From assembly GCF_041429795.1 (NCBI RefSeq), contig NZ_CP163424.1, positions 62,001 through 126,000 of the forward strand: a DNA stretch of 64,000 bases, read 5' to 3'. Source of the DNA: Algimonas porphyrae. Its GTDB lineage: Bacteria > Pseudomonadota > Alphaproteobacteria > Caulobacterales > Maricaulaceae. The notes under the pieces are model-generated. The model was given only the letters and a program-made list of their open reading frames with translations, was not told where the DNA came from and did no database searches. Of this stretch, positions 1 through 10,962 are shown piece by piece; the first letter of the stretch is position 1, and every line of letters starts with the position of its first letter. Position numbers and translations under genes: made by a program.

Positions 1-205
1 CCAGTAGATGCTCGAACGCCGCACGATCATGCGGCGTGGTGATCACCATGATTTCCGACAAGCCAGCCTGCATGAGGGTCGATAGCGGATAGTAGATCAT
101 TGGCTTATCGAAGACGGGCATCAGCTGTTTCGACACGGATATGGTCGAAGGATGGAGGCGCGAGCCTGTCCCCCCTGCGAGAATGATGCCCTTACGTATC
201 ATCAT
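1..205 (-). CDS. rfbA: Glucose-1-phosphate thymidylyltransferase, N-terminal part (cut by window edge)
   Basis: Only the first ~68 codons lie in the window; the rest is beyond position 1. The product would make dTDP-glucose from glucose-1-phosphate and dTTP, the first step to dTDP-L-rhamnose in the cytoplasm. The visible N-terminus carries the nucleotidyltransferase signature [14 protein letters not shown] followed by [20 protein letters not shown], which is typical of RfbA/RmlA. Two adjacent ATG codons (203-205 and 200-202) could start it; the first is used here. It overlaps the end of rfbD by 14 bp on the same strand, so the genes are probably translationally coupled in the order rfbB-rfbD-rfbA. 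The family assignment is secure; the exact start codon is not. Confidence 0.93.
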   Translation of the reverse strand, partial: MMIRKGIILAGGTGSRLHPSTISVSKQLMPVFDKPMIYYPLSTLMQAGLSEIMVITTPHDRAAFEHLL

Positions 206-1115
206 CGGCCCTTGTTTTTCCTGCGACGATCATCGGGTGATTCTGCAATGCCCGGTGCAGGCTCACCTGCCAGTCGGGCATGGCAAAATCAAACGTCGTT
301 TCGAAGGGCTCAAGGTCCAGCACGGAATAGGCTGGTCGCCGGGCGGGGGTCGGGAAATCCGCCGTCGCAATATCCCGAACGCTGACCGCATGATCTCGCC
401 ATGAAGATGTAGCGCTGAAGATCGCGCGGGCGAAGCCGGCCCAACTGGTCGGTTGGCCACTATTGCTGACGTGAAAAATAGCCGAGGCGGCAGGATCGTT
501 CGCACATAAGGCTTTCGCGACGACCATGCAGGCCCGGGCCAGATCGCGCGCATGTGTCGGGCGTCCGGTCTGATCAGCAACGACGTCGAGCGTATCGCGC
601 GATGCGCCAAGGCGCAGCATGGTGGTCAGGAAATTCCTGCCCGACACGTCATAGACCCATGATGTCCGCAATATCGCCGCGCTCGGTTGCGCGGTTCGGA
701 CGGCCTCTTCCCCCGCCAGTTTCGTGCGACCATAGGCGTTGACGGGAGCCACCGGCGCATCGGTTGCATAGGGCTTTCGAGCCTGCCCATCGAACACATA
801 ATCGGTCGAGATATGGATAACGGGAATGTCGGCGCGCGCTGCAAGCTCGGCAATGATCCCGGGCGCGACAGCATTGACCCGATAGGCCGTCTCGAAATCG
901 GTCTCGGCCTGATCGACAGCCGTATAGGCCGCTGCGATAATGATGATGTCCCCCTTATCCAGATGGGGCTGCAGGCATTCTCGGAGGAGCGCTTCCGGTG
1001 CAGCGAGATCGCAATCGGATCGGTCCAGAAACGTTGCGGAAAAATGATCGGCCGCGATTTCCGCCTGAAGCGCGCGCGCCAGTTGACCCGTTTTTCCGAT
1101 GACCAGACAGTGCAT
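192..1115 (-). CDS. rfbD: dTDP-4-dehydrorhamnose reductase
   Basis: This NAD(P)H-dependent reductase makes dTDP-L-rhamnose, the last step of the pathway, in the cytoplasm. The 307-residue product has the N-terminal nucleotide-binding motif [12 protein letters not shown] (GxxGxL), the STDYVFDG block near residue 105 and the catalytic YGRTK (YxxxK) near residue 130, all diagnostic of the extended SDR family RmlD. Length matches the family (~290-310). It sits 11 bp after rfbB and overlaps rfbA. No rfbC (epimerase) is visible here; it may lie beyond the left edge. Confidence 0.96.
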   Translation of the reverse strand: MHCLVIGKTGQLARALQAEIAADHFSATFLDRSDCDLAAPEALLRECLQPHLDKGDIIIIAAAYTAVDQAETDFETAYRVNAVAPGIIAELAARADIPVIHISTDYVFDGQARKPYATDAPVAPVNAYGRTKLAGEEAVRTAQPSAAILRTSWVYDVSGRNFLTTMLRLGASRDTLDVVADQTGRPTHARDLARACMVVAKALCANDPAASAIFHVSNSGQPTSWAGFARAIFSATSSWRDHAVSVRDIATADFPTPARRPAYSVLDLEPFETTFDFAMPDWQVSLHRALQNHPMIVAGKTRADDDT

Positions 1116-1126
1116 GACGCGCCTGT

Positions 1127-2179
1127 CTAGCGCTTCAGGCCGAGACGGTCACCAAAAGCACCCTCTCTGATTAGAGGCCGCCACCACCAGTCATTGTCCA
1201 GGTACCAGCGAACCGTCCGGTCGAACCCCTCATCAGCGCTCATGGAAGGCGACCATCCCAGCGCGTCTTCGATTTTGGCGGCGTCGATCGCATAGCGATG
1301 ATCATGGCCGGGGCGGTCGGTGACAAAGCGGATCAAGCGTCTGAAATCTTTGCCACCAGGTGGCAGATGCTGCCCCATCAGGTCGCAGATCGTCTCGACA
1401 AGTGCGAGATTGGTCCGTTCATTATTGCCGCCGATATTGTAGGTTTCGCCGGGCGCTCCCTTGTCCAGAACCCGCAACAGCGCATCAGCATGATCATCGA
1501 CATAAAGCCAATCGCGAACATTCTCGCCCTTACCGTAGACAGGGATCGTATCGCCGTGCAGCGCCTTGAGAATAACCACCGGGATGAGCTTCTCTGGGAA
1601 CTGGTAGGGCCCGTAATTATTGGAACAATTGGTGAGCAATATGGGAAGGCCGTAAGTTCGCGCCCAAGCCCGCACAAGATGGTCCGAGGCCGCCTTGCTG
1701 GCTGAATAGGGAGAGCTGGGATCATAGGGTGTTGTTTCGGAAAAAGGCGGATCGTCCGCGCTCAGATCGCCATACACCTCATCCGTCGAAACGTGATGAA
1801 AACGAAACCTGTCCCGACGTGCCCCCCGCAGACCGGCCCAGAAATCCCGCGCCGCCTGCAGCAAGGTGAACGTCCCGACAATATTGGTCTGGATGAAGGC
1901 CCCGGGACCATCGATCGACCGATCGACATGCGACTCCGCCGCCAGATGGATGATGGCATCAGGCTGATGGGCGGCCAGAATGGCTTTCATCGCATCAAGG
2001 TCGCAGATATCGGCCTTGACGAAATCATAGTGCGGATGTCCGGCCACATCTCGCAGGCTGTCGAGATTGGCGGCATAGGTCAGTTTGTCGACATTGACGA
2101 TATGATGGCCGCGCGTGATGGCCAGGCGGATCAACGCGGATCCGATAAAGCCTGCCCCACCCGTCACAAGGAGTTTCAC
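1127..2179 (-). CDS. rfbB: dTDP-glucose 4,6-dehydratase
   Basis: Converts dTDP-glucose to dTDP-4-keto-6-deoxyglucose using tightly bound NAD+. The GxxGxxG motif TGGAGFIGS lies at the very N-terminus, STDEVYGD gives the catalytic Thr/Asp/Glu region, and [10 protein letters not shown] gives YxxxK. An ATG further upstream (2254) would add 25 residues unlike the family. I prefer the GTG at 2177-2179, which places [13 protein letters not shown] directly at the start and has a GGGAG Shine-Dalgarno about 9 nt upstream. The resulting length is 350 aa, normal for RmlB. It is the first gene of the rfbB-rfbD-rfbA run. Confidence 0.95.
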   Translation of the reverse strand: MKLLVTGGAGFIGSALIRLAITRGHHIVNVDKLTYAANLDSLRDVAGHPHYDFVKADICDLDAMKAILAAHQPDAIIHLAAESHVDRSIDGPGAFIQTNIVGTFTLLQAARDFWAGLRGARRDRFRFHHVSTDEVYGDLSADDPPFSETTPYDPSSPYSASKAASDHLVRAWARTYGLPILLTNCSNNYGPYQFPEKLIPVVILKALHGDTIPVYGKGENVRDWLYVDDHADALLRVLDKGAPGETYNIGGNNERTNLALVETICDLMGQHLPPGGKDFRRLIRFVTDRPGHDHRYAIDAAKIEDALGWSPSMSADEGFDRTVRWYLDNDWWWRPLIREGAFGDRLGLKR

Positions 2180-2365
2180 TGATCTATACTCCCTGCAGGC
2201 CCGAACCAATTCATTGCAACGCAGGGGCCATAGCAGCGCCGCAGACCAGATCAATGGTCATGACCCGTCCGATCCTTCTGTTCCGCGCCGTCAAACCCGC
2301 CGGAAGGTCTTTTGTTTTCGTCCCAATCGGCCTAGGGAGCGCGTGGCTGAACGAGGGAGCGATCT

Positions 2366-3550
2366 ATTCATATCTGTCTGATCGCAAGACATTATCCGCC
2401 TGAAGCATCCGGCGGAGCGCGGCGGCCCTATTTGTTTACGCAGGCCCTGCGGGATGCGGGGCATCGCGTCACGATCGTCAGCCCGTTCCGGCAGGCGCAC
2501 CCAGATCATATCGTCGTTCCGCATCTGGTCAGTTCCGATTATGATCGGGACAAGGGCGAGCCAAGCGCTGAGGAACCTCAGCCCGACCCGACAGAGCAAA
2601 GCCCCTTGCGGAATATCGCGCGGAACTGGTTGCTCTGGCCTGAACCCGAAATCCGCTGGGCGCGCCGCGTTGCGCGACATCTGGAGTCCCACCCGATCCG
2701 AGCTGACTGGCTCATGACGACAAGCCCGCCGGAAAGTCTTCACATTGTCGGGCCGCGCATCAAGGCCGCGCTGGGATGTCGCTGGCTGGCGGAGTTTCGC
2801 GACACATGGACCGTCAATCCACACCGGGCGGTCCTGGCCCGCTCGGGACTGCGCCGATCCATCGAACGGACAATGGCGCAGCGCTGTCTGCGCACGGTCG
2901 ATGCCCTTACAGCCGTTTCGGAAGCCGTCCTGTCGGAAATCCGGGCCTACGCTCCGGATGGCACACCGGAACATATTATCGATCACTTCTCGGATCCGCC
3001 TCCAGCCCCGAAGGACCTTCCGAAGTCCGATCTCAACATCGTTCATTCGGGCGGGTTCACCCTGTCCGATCGACGGCGCAAACTGGATACGCTGCTGACA
3101 AGGCTCGATCATCTGTCCGCGCGTCGAACCGGATGCCCACTTCATCTGCACATAGCCGGACAACTCAGCCTGGAGGAAAAAACCCTTCTCGCTCGGCGGG
3201 AGGAGGCAAACGAGCCGCCAACGAAAGTGACGGCCTATGGCGCATTGCCCCTTGCCGAGGCCCGCGCTTTGCAGGCCGGTGCCGACGCGCTGCTGCTACT
3301 GACGCCGGAGGACAGCCATGCGCTACCCGGAAAATTCGCGGAATATCGCCAGACCCGTTTGCCCATTCTCTATCAGGGCGGAGGAGACTGGCTGTCGCTC
3401 ATCGATGCGCCTGACGCACTGCAACCACTCGACCTGGCTTTGCTGTCAATCAGGAAAGGAGATCGTGTGCCAGAGGACTGCCCCCCTGGGCTGAACGCCG
3501 CAGCAGCGGCGCAATCACTGACGGATTTTCTGGGCCACCTGACGCCATAA
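2366..3550 (+). CDS. GT4-type glycosyltransferase with probable ATT start
   Basis: Cytoplasmic glycosyltransferase, probably adding a sugar during surface polysaccharide assembly; donor and acceptor cannot be read. The N-terminus HICLIARHYPPEASGGARRP is the classic WbuB-like GT4 opening, followed by TTSPPESLHIVG, the LAEFRDTW block and a C-terminal half with HSGGF and a sugar-nucleotide region. The first ATG/GTG/TTG in this frame is TTG at 2432, which would remove the conserved N-terminal block. The frame is open back to a stop at 2348, and the only well-placed initiator is ATT at 2366, about 6 nt after a GAGGGAG Shine-Dalgarno. ATT is therefore inferred as the start (394 aa). A sequencing error or ATG-to-ATT mutation is the alternative. 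It diverges from rfbB. Confidence 0.85.
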   Translation: MHICLIARHYPPEASGGARRPYLFTQALRDAGHRVTIVSPFRQAHPDHIVVPHLVSSDYDRDKGEPSAEEPQPDPTEQSPLRNIARNWLLWPEPEIRWARRVARHLESHPIRADWLMTTSPPESLHIVGPRIKAALGCRWLAEFRDTWTVNPHRAVLARSGLRRSIERTMAQRCLRTVDALTAVSEAVLSEIRAYAPDGTPEHIIDHFSDPPPAPKDLPKSDLNIVHSGGFTLSDRRRKLDTLLTRLDHLSARRTGCPLHLHIAGQLSLEEKTLLARREEANEPPTKVTAYGALPLAEARALQAGADALLLLTPEDSHALPGKFAEYRQTRLPILYQGGGDWLSLIDAPDALQPLDLALLSIRKGDRVPEDCPPGLNAAAAAQSLTDFLGHLTP

Positions 3551-3655
3551 GCGCCTGGCCTGCCAATCACCAGGTGCGGTGAGGCCGACCGTCTCGCTCG
3601 ACATAACTATCGCCCGTCCGCCGATCCGGAACGGGGCCTTGTCCTTGCGTCGTGA

Positions 3656-4408
3656 TTATCCTGTCACGGCTGCATCATAACGCGCCAGAACCGTCTCGCA
3701 GTCGCCGAAGTCGACAAGTCGGCCATGATCCAGATAGATGGCTTTCGTGCAAAGATCCCGGATCAGCTCATTACTGTGATTGGCCAGTATAACGATGCCG
3801 GAATTGCCGATGAAACTGTTCAGCCGGTCATGCGCCTTCATGACGAAGGCCTGATCGCCGACTCCGAAAATTTCGTCGATGAGCACAATGTCCGCACCGA
3901 ATTCCGTCGAAACGGAAAAGGCTAGCCGCAGAGCCATACCGGATGAATAAGTCCGGAGCGGCATGTCGATGAAGTTGCCCAGTTCGGAAAAATCGATGAC
4001 CGCCTGCATCCGGCTTTCAATGTCGGACAGACTCGCCCCCAGCAGAAGCCCGCGAACAATGATATTTTCCCGCCCGGTCGCCTCGCCGTCCATGCCCATG
4101 GCAATATCGAACAGGGTGCGGATGGTACCAACGGTGCTGACGGTTCCTTCCGTCGGCGCATAGACATTGGCCATCACCTTGAGCAGTGTTGATTTTCCGG
4201 CGCCGTTGGGCCCGATCAGCCCGACCCGATCGCCCTGCCGGATGTTGAGCGAAACCCCATCGAGCGCCCGCGTCTTGATAACATTATGTTCCGTGCTGTT
4301 GATCGCCGCCCCCAGGGCCGGGCGTAGGATCTGCGCCCGCATGGAAAGGGCCGCCGGCCCGTAGACGGGGTAGTCAATGGTCACATTGTCCAGAGTGATC
4401 GATGCCAT
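3656..4408 (-). CDS. ABC transporter ATPase, Wzt/KpsT type (polysaccharide export)
   Basis: ATP-hydrolysing subunit of an ABC-2 exporter for lipid-linked O-antigen, capsule or related glycan. It has Walker [10 protein letters not shown] near residue 69, the signature [12 protein letters not shown] near 155, and Walker [13 protein letters not shown] near 175. The YPVYG segment near the start is typical of Wzt proteins. At 250 aa it lacks the C-terminal carbohydrate-binding domain found in O8/O9-type Wzt, so it more resembles KpsT or short Wzt. It lies 17 bp downstream of its permease partner. Substrate specificity is not visible. Confidence 0.93.
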   Translation of the reverse strand: MASITLDNVTIDYPVYGPAALSMRAQILRPALGAAINSTEHNVIKTRALDGVSLNIRQGDRVGLIGPNGAGKSTLLKVMANVYAPTEGTVSTVGTIRTLFDIAMGMDGEATGRENIIVRGLLLGASLSDIESRMQAVIDFSELGNFIDMPLRTYSSGMALRLAFSVSTEFGADIVLIDEIFGVGDQAFVMKAHDRLNSFIGNSGIVILANHSNELIRDLCTKAIYLDHGRLVDFGDCETVLARYDAAVTG

Positions 4409-4425
4409 GAACCGAGACCGTTCGC

Positions 4426-5217
4426 CTAGAGCCAGAAGATGATCTTGTGCTTCTTGCGTCCGAGAAGCAGCATGGCGATCAGCATAAGCCCGACCGCAAT
4501 CACGGCGGAGACGATGATCGAGGTCATGTCCGGTGCCCGGCCCAGCAGGGGCTCGCGAAAGACCGCCAGAAGATGAGTGAACGGATTATAGTCGACGATG
4601 AACTGGTTCTTCTGCAGATCGCTCGGTCGCCACATGACAGGCGAGAGAAAGAATCCCACCGTCATGAAGTTCGTTGTGAGCGGGGCTATATCCCGAAAGC
4701 GCGGCGTTAGCACCGCCACGAACAGGGTCATGGCAAAGCCGGCTACCAGCAGGATCGGCAGACCGACGCCCAGCCACAGCCAGTTCATGTTCGGCCACAA
4801 ACCATAGAGGAAAATCAGGATGACAAAGATCGTCATGTGATGACCCGCGACGATGACATTGCGCAGCACGACCAGCCAGACGAATGTACTGATCGGCGTT
4901 TCCATCTGTTCAAGCATGCCCTTGGCCTGCATCAGGCTGGTCGACCCTTCCGTCAGCACCGCCTGCAGATAGGTCCAGATCACGACACCCAGCGTGATGA
5001 AGGGCGCCACTTCTTCCAGCGGCGCACCGAACAGTCCGCCATAGAGCAGCGACAGGGCGATAACCCAGAGACCCATGGAGATGGTAATCCAGAAGGGGCC
5101 GATGAAAGAGCGCGCATAGCGCAGGCGCAATTCCCGGAAGGCCATATAGCGCCATAGCGGAAATTTCGAAAACCCCTGCGCAATATCGCGGGCCGCGATG
5201 GAGAGTGATTTGAGAAT
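4426..5217 (-). CDS. ABC-2 type permease, Wzm/KpsM type
   Basis: Six-helix inner-membrane subunit that exports lipid-linked polysaccharide with the ATPase encoded just after it. The sequence [17 protein letters not shown] followed by several hydrophobic segments is characteristic of Wzm. The first ATG (5143-5145) lies in the middle of the conserved cytoplasmic amphipathic N-terminus: in-frame codons upstream still encode [16 protein letters not shown], which family members carry. Between the upstream in-frame stop and that ATG there is no ATG, GTG or TTG. An ATT at 5215-5217 with GGGAG 9 nt upstream is the best initiator (263 aa, usual Wzm length). If ATG is used the protein is 239 aa and N-terminally short. 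Confidence 0.85.
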   Translation of the reverse strand: MLKSLSIAARDIAQGFSKFPLWRYMAFRELRLRYARSFIGPFWITISMGLWVIALSLLYGGLFGAPLEEVAPFITLGVVIWTYLQAVLTEGSTSLMQAKGMLEQMETPISTFVWLVVLRNVIVAGHHMTIFVILIFLYGLWPNMNWLWLGVGLPILLVAGFAMTLFVAVLTPRFRDIAPLTTNFMTVGFFLSPVMWRPSDLQKNQFIVDYNPFTHLLAVFREPLLGRAPDMTSIIVSAVIAVGLMLIAMLLLGRKKHKIIFWL

Positions 5218-5533
5218 GAGGGTTCACTCCCACTCGGTAATCCACACAATGCGGCTTACTGTGACTGCCAGTTGGATGCGGACCCCTGCGGCATGCATCA
5301 GAGTCCGTCCGTGACCAGAGCTACGAACCTATGCTCTGACCAGAACAGGCGCAAGACCCCTGTCCATTTCAAAACCGCTGAGTGAGAGCGTCTGTTGTCC
5401 GACGATCCGCAAAGCCAACCCGCGAATCCGGCTATCCGCAACGAACTTGTAACAATCAGAGCTTGTATACCTCCAGTATTTCTGTGATGTTACTGACAAT
5501 CCAAGAACTCGCAAAATATCATGAGTTTAGAAT
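5218..5533. other. Intergenic region between Wzm gene and PKD lipoprotein gene
   Basis: About 316 bp without a supported gene. It must hold divergent promoters for the exporter operon (minus) and the lipoprotein gene (plus). It becomes AT-rich from about 5440 towards 5533. No convincing -35/-10 pair, operator or hairpin was found. Confidence 0.5.
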
Positions 5534-8512
5534 ATGCTACGATCATCGGATCTGTATTTTCCGATCAAATGGACACTCTTGTTAGGGCTGTTCGCCGTGC
5601 TAACAGCATGCGGCGGAAATAAAACCCAAACACCGACGCCGCCACCGGTCGTCGTCACACCTCCGCCAGCCAATCAGGCCCCTGTGGCTGATGCGGGGCC
5701 CGACGCCACATATGACATTGCGTCATCAACATACACGTTGGATGCTTCCGGCAGTTCGGATCCCGATGGAGACATGCTGACATTTGGATGGACGCTTGAG
5801 AGCCAGCCCGCCGGAGCCAATGCCGGTCTTGTCGACCCCGATCAGGCGGTCGCGGGATTCCGCGCAATGACGCCCGGAGAGTATATCTTCAAGATTGCTG
5901 TGTCAGATCCGTCTCGGGATTCCGACTATGACGAAGTGGTCGTGACACTCGTCAACACGGCCCCGACGGCGGTTATCGGTGTACCGTCCCCGACGCCCTT
6001 TGTCGGTCGCGATATCACTCTGAATGCTGGCAATTCGACGGACCCGAACGGTCAGACTCTGAGCTATAGTTGGACGGTCGTGTCGACTCCCGGCCTGTCG
6101 ACACTGAGCGGTCGCACCTATTCGGGACCGGCCCCCATCATTACGTTTGATCAGGCCGGTCAGTTCGAGCTGGAACTGAGCGTGACGGACGGAATCGCTA
6201 CGACGACGACGCGGACGGGTCCGATCGACGTTCAGGCGTGGCAAGTGCTACCTCTTGCCGTTTTATATAATCACCTGGCACACGACACGGCCAATGACCG
6301 GATTGCCGCTGCGAACGATACACGCTTTTCCGTGATCGATCTTGATGGAACCGAAAACAGTATGGCGATCAGCGCACCGGCGACCGATGTGGCGGTGACG
6401 CCGGACGGCCTGTACGCGATAATCGGGCATGATCGCCTTCTGAGCTATGTCGAGATGAGCGGCCCTTCCATTGTCCGGACTGTCCCGCTACCGGTCAAGG
6501 TTCACGATATAGTTGTCGATGCGGACGGTTTCGCGTTCATCTTTCCCGATGCGGGTTCACAGGATGATATCTACACGGTTGAGCTCGCAACGGGTCAAGT
6601 CACTGCCAGTAGCGATCCTGCGTTCACCACGCGGAGCCGGGCTGTCATATCCGAAGATGGCAACGCGCTGTTCGCAGTCAGTCCCGATCTGACCCTGAAA
6701 TGGCTGCAGCGTTACAATGTGGCAGCCGACAACCGCGTCACCGCACAGCAGCCCCGCACATTGTTGCGGACAAATGATTGCGCCGATCTGTGGAGCGGTC
6801 TGTCCGGACCGCATCTCCTGACCCGCTGTGGTGAACAATTGCGTGTCACGACAGGCGTCGACGCGACGTCCCTGTCGATGTTGGACACGCCCGACAGGAT
6901 CTTTCATGCCAGCGCCAGTCCGTTCACCCGGCAATGGGCTGTCATCGGGGATACGACTGCGCATTTCGTTTACCTGATCGACGCGGATACGGGTGATGTC
7001 ACAACCCCGCTTCGTCTTCCGCTCGAGCTGGACCGAAACTTCGTGTCCTCCTCGCCGACCTATGCCTTTTCGGGGCAGACCAACGACAATCTCTATATCG
7101 TGAAACGCAAACTCGAAACACAGCCCAATGGCGATATCGTCAGAACGGATGTCCTCGCCATTTCCTATGGCCGCGCCACCGAAGCCGCTGCTGTCACGCC
7201 ACAAGCCGTCGTCGCACGCTATCATTCTGCACGCGTCGGGGACAGCGTCTCGATCGATGCATCGGCCAGCCTATCACCGACCAATCCCGGGCTCACCTAT
7301 CAGTGGACCGTGTTCGAGACGCCGGCCGGCAGTATGGCCCCCGTCAACGGTTTGGCGACGGACACAATCCGGCTCGAACCGGATGTCGAGGGGAGCTACA
7401 TATTTGATCTTGTCGTCGATGACGGGGTGCGCAGCAGTGATAGTGTGCGCGTCTTTGTCGACGTCTACCCGGCCGGCGGTCCATCCATTGCCCGCCGCGT
7501 CGAGAACTGGAGCACAGGACTGAGTCGTCCGCAGACGAATATCACGCGGCAACAGGCCTTCAGACGCCAGGGATCAGCCCGCTACAGTGCTCCCCTGAAT
7601 GCGATGCTGTTGATGACAACGGACTTCAAGACGATGAAGATGCTTTATCTCGATGATTTTCGCGAGGTCGAGATTGCTCTGCCACGTGACGTCTATCAGT
7701 TCGAAATATCCGATGATGGCCTGTTCGCCGTCGCCTCGCATGTAGGCAGCACCAGCCTGATCGACCTGTCATCCGCAACTCTTGCGGACTGGCAGGAACA
7801 TGGGCACGATTGGGGCGAGATCGTGATCGATGCGAATAGGCGGGCCCATTTCGTTCCCTATAGCTCCGTTCAGGGACAGGGTATTTCCCTGATATCCGTC
7901 GATTTTGGTGCCAACATTGTGGCGATCGACCCGATCGGTCAGACCGTCCAAGGGCCTCAACTCAATCCGGCCGGTCCTTGGCTGTATATCGGCGGACCGG
8001 ACATCAAATTCGATCTGACGGCATTTCCGCCCACACGCTTCACGGACCCGCCCAGCAATCTGGGGCCCGTTACAATGAGCGCGCGGGCATTTTTCGACAC
8101 GCTCGGCAATGTCTATATCGGTGACCTGATGGAAATGGGTCGATCCACCCTGGCGCGTATGACGGATGGAGCCTCGAGGGGTTTCAGCTTTCGCGGGGCA
8201 TTGGGCGGCACGTTTGCCAGTTGGGCCGATTATAGTGTCCAACGGGCCGAGTGGGCCATCATTACACCGGAAGGGGTCGACCAGGATGGCCGGACGATCT
8301 ATTTTGCCGATGAACAGCTCAATCTTCTCAGGGATCAAGGATGGGGACGCTTTCCCGAAGCCGCCCGCCCTGGAATCGCCCTCGTCAATTCCGCCGCACA
8401 GGCGTTCTTCAACGCTGATGGCACAAAAATGATCGTGACCGTGAGCGCAAGGGAGCGGGGCGGATTCATTCTTGGAAACAAATCCGCCATTTTCGTCACG
8501 GACATCCAGTGA
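5534..8512 (+). CDS. Large lipoprotein with PKD/Ig-like domains and beta-propeller-like segments
   Basis: Predicted 992-aa outer-membrane or periplasmic lipoprotein. The N-terminal signal ends in a lipobox (VLTAC, Cys near residue 26) and is followed by a Pro/Thr linker (TPTPPPVVVTPPP). PKD-like modules start near residues 48, 143 and 558; each has the pattern ASGSSDPDG...FGWTL or a close variant. Between and after them are long stretches with repeated short beta-type segments (for example AVTPDGLYAIIGHD, FEISDDGLFAVASH), which suggest seven-bladed propeller folds. Such proteins often bind glycans or proteins at the surface. Position beside polysaccharide export genes may be relevant but is only suggestive. 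No catalytic motif is recognised. The start codon is inferred from the signal peptide; its Shine-Dalgarno is weak. Confidence 0.85.
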   Translation: MLRSSDLYFPIKWTLLLGLFAVLTACGGNKTQTPTPPPVVVTPPPANQAPVADAGPDATYDIASSTYTLDASGSSDPDGDMLTFGWTLESQPAGANAGLVDPDQAVAGFRAMTPGEYIFKIAVSDPSRDSDYDEVVVTLVNTAPTAVIGVPSPTPFVGRDITLNAGNSTDPNGQTLSYSWTVVSTPGLSTLSGRTYSGPAPIITFDQAGQFELELSVTDGIATTTTRTGPIDVQAWQVLPLAVLYNHLAHDTANDRIAAANDTRFSVIDLDGTENSMAISAPATDVAVTPDGLYAIIGHDRLLSYVEMSGPSIVRTVPLPVKVHDIVVDADGFAFIFPDAGSQDDIYTVELATGQVTASSDPAFTTRSRAVISEDGNALFAVSPDLTLKWLQRYNVAADNRVTAQQPRTLLRTNDCADLWSGLSGPHLLTRCGEQLRVTTGVDATSLSMLDTPDRIFHASASPFTRQWAVIGDTTAHFVYLIDADTGDVTTPLRLPLELDRNFVSSSPTYAFSGQTNDNLYIVKRKLETQPNGDIVRTDVLAISYGRATEAAAVTPQAVVARYHSARVGDSVSIDASASLSPTNPGLTYQWTVFETPAGSMAPVNGLATDTIRLEPDVEGSYIFDLVVDDGVRSSDSVRVFVDVYPAGGPSIARRVENWSTGLSRPQTNITRQQAFRRQGSARYSAPLNAMLLMTTDFKTMKMLYLDDFREVEIALPRDVYQFEISDDGLFAVASHVGSTSLIDLSSATLADWQEHGHDWGEIVIDANRRAHFVPYSSVQGQGISLISVDFGANIVAIDPIGQTVQGPQLNPAGPWLYIGGPDIKFDLTAFPPTRFTDPPSNLGPVTMSARAFFDTLGNVYIGDLMEMGRSTLARMTDGASRGFSFRGALGGTFASWADYSVQRAEWAIITPEGVDQDGRTIYFADEQLNLLRDQGWGRFPEAARPGIALVNSAAQAFFNADGTKMIVTVSARERGGFILGNKSAIFVTDIQ

Positions 8513-8554
8513 CCGCTCGGTCTGCGCGATTGAATTACGCGTTCATCCAGACAC

Positions 8555-8585
8555 AAAAAAGCCGCCTCATTCACGGAGGCGGCTT
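8555..8585 (-). terminator. Rho-independent terminator of glnA
   Basis: Perfect 8-bp stem GCCGCCTC (8561-8568) / GAGGCGGC (8576-8583), extended by AA/TT. Reading on the minus strand it is followed by a run of six T (8560 to 8555). It lies 24 bp beyond the glnA stop and may also act on plus-strand transcripts from the lipoprotein gene. Confidence 0.9.
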
Positions 8586-8608
8586 CGTTGCGGTTCTGAA
8601 CGCTTAGA

Positions 8609-10030
8609 TCAGCACTTGTAGTAAAGATCGAACTCGACCGGGTGCGGGTGCATGGCGACGCGGTGGACTTCTTCCATCTTCATCTCGATATAGGCGTCGA
8701 TCTGATCATCGTCGAAGACGCCTCCCGCTTTCAGGAAATCGCGGTCGGCATCGAGTGCGCCGAGCGCTTCCTTCAGGGAGCCACAGACCTGCGGGATATC
8801 CTTCGCCTCTTCGGCGGACAGCTCGTACAGATCGATGTCCATCGGATCGCCCGGATGGATCTTGTTCTTGATGCCGTCGAGCCCGGCCATCAGCAGCGCC
8901 GTATAGGTCAGGTAGGGGTTGCCTGCCGGATCGGGGAAGCGCGCTTCCAGACGTTTGCCATTGCGCGAGGCCGTCCACGGAATGCGGATCGAGGCCGAGC
9001 GGTTACGCGAGCTGTAGGCCAGCATGACTGGGGCTTCGAACCCCGGAACCAGGCGCTTGTAGGAATTGGTCGAGGCGTTGGCGAAAGCGTTGATCGCCTT
9101 GGCGTGCTTGATGACGCCGCCAATATAGTGAAGGCAGGCATCGGACAGGCCTGCATAGCCGTCACCGGCGAAGAGCGGCTGCGCGTCCTTCCAGATCGAC
9201 ATGTGCACATGCATGCCCGTCCCATTATCATTGTGAACGGGTTTGGGCATGAAGGTCGCCGTCTTGCCATAGGCATGGGCGACATTGTGCACGATATACT
9301 TATAGAGCTGCATATTGTCGGCCATACTGACCAGCGTATCGAACTTCATGCCGAGCTCATGCTGCGACGGCGCGACTTCGTGGTGATGTTTTTCAGGCTT
9401 CAGACCGAGCTCTTCCATGATGGACAGCATTTCGGATCGCATATCCTGCTGGCTGTCGACAGGCGGGACCGGGAAGTAACCGCCCTTGGGCCCGGGCCGG
9501 TGCCCCATATTGCCGCCTGTGTACATGGTACCGGTATTGTAAGGGCCTTCGGTTGAATCGAATTCGAAACCCGTCTTGTTCTGGTCCGTGCTCCAGCGCA
9601 CATCATCAAAAACGAAGAATTCCGCTTCCGGCCCGAAATAGACTTCGTCACCGACATTGGCTGAGCGCATATAGCTTTCCGCCGCCTTGGCCGTGCCGCG
9701 TGGATCGCGATTATAGGTCGATCCGTCGTCCGGCTCCAGAATGTCGCAGAAGATGGCCATCGTATCCTGCTGATAGAACGGGTCCATCTTGGCCGTGGTC
9801 GGATCAGGCATCAGGACCATGTCGGATTCGTTGATATCCTTCCAGCCACCGATCGAACTGCCGTCGAACATGGTGCCGTCCTTGAACAGGTCTTCATCGA
9901 CCATACTCGAATGGAAGGTGACATGCTGCATCTTGCCTTTCGGATCGGTGAAGCGAAGATCGACAAAGCCGATTTCCTCGTCCTTCACCGTCTTCAGAAT
10001 GTCGTCTGCCGTGATTGCCTTGTCCGCCAT
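8609..10030 (-). CDS. glnA: Glutamine synthetase type I
   Basis: ATP-dependent ammonia assimilation into glutamine; a cytoplasmic dodecamer. The 473-aa protein has the type I N-terminus ([18 protein letters not shown]), the [10 protein letters not shown] metal-binding block near residue 132, the [10 protein letters not shown] region, and NRSASIRIP for ATP and glutamate binding. The segment [14 protein letters not shown] near residue 400 contains the tyrosine that is adenylylated in GlnE-controlled enzymes, so this GS is probably regulated by reversible adenylylation. It lies 102 bp downstream of glnB on the same strand, the classic glnBA arrangement of alphaproteobacteria. A strong terminator follows. 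Confidence 0.98.
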   Translation of the reverse strand: MADKAITADDILKTVKDEEIGFVDLRFTDPKGKMQHVTFHSSMVDEDLFKDGTMFDGSSIGGWKDINESDMVLMPDPTTAKMDPFYQQDTMAIFCDILEPDDGSTYNRDPRGTAKAAESYMRSANVGDEVYFGPEAEFFVFDDVRWSTDQNKTGFEFDSTEGPYNTGTMYTGGNMGHRPGPKGGYFPVPPVDSQQDMRSEMLSIMEELGLKPEKHHHEVAPSQHELGMKFDTLVSMADNMQLYKYIVHNVAHAYGKTATFMPKPVHNDNGTGMHVHMSIWKDAQPLFAGDGYAGLSDACLHYIGGVIKHAKAINAFANASTNSYKRLVPGFEAPVMLAYSSRNRSASIRIPWTASRNGKRLEARFPDPAGNPYLTYTALLMAGLDGIKNKIHPGDPMDIDLYELSAEEAKDIPQVCGSLKEALGALDADRDFLKAGGVFDDDQIDAYIEMKMEEVHRVAMHPHPVEFDLYYKC

Positions 10031-10132
10031 GATGGCCGTCTCCGTCGGGAAAAATGTTAGGGGGTCGGTTGAGTTGACTATGTATCGGGCGCGCCGGATT
10101 TCGACCGGCGCATCCCGGAGATGGTGCGGTCG

Positions 10133-10962
<830 letters not shown>

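Noticed and set aside
8642-9556. Long plus-strand frame opposite glnA
   Set aside because: The conserved glutamine synthetase explains the region; the antisense frame carries no motifs.
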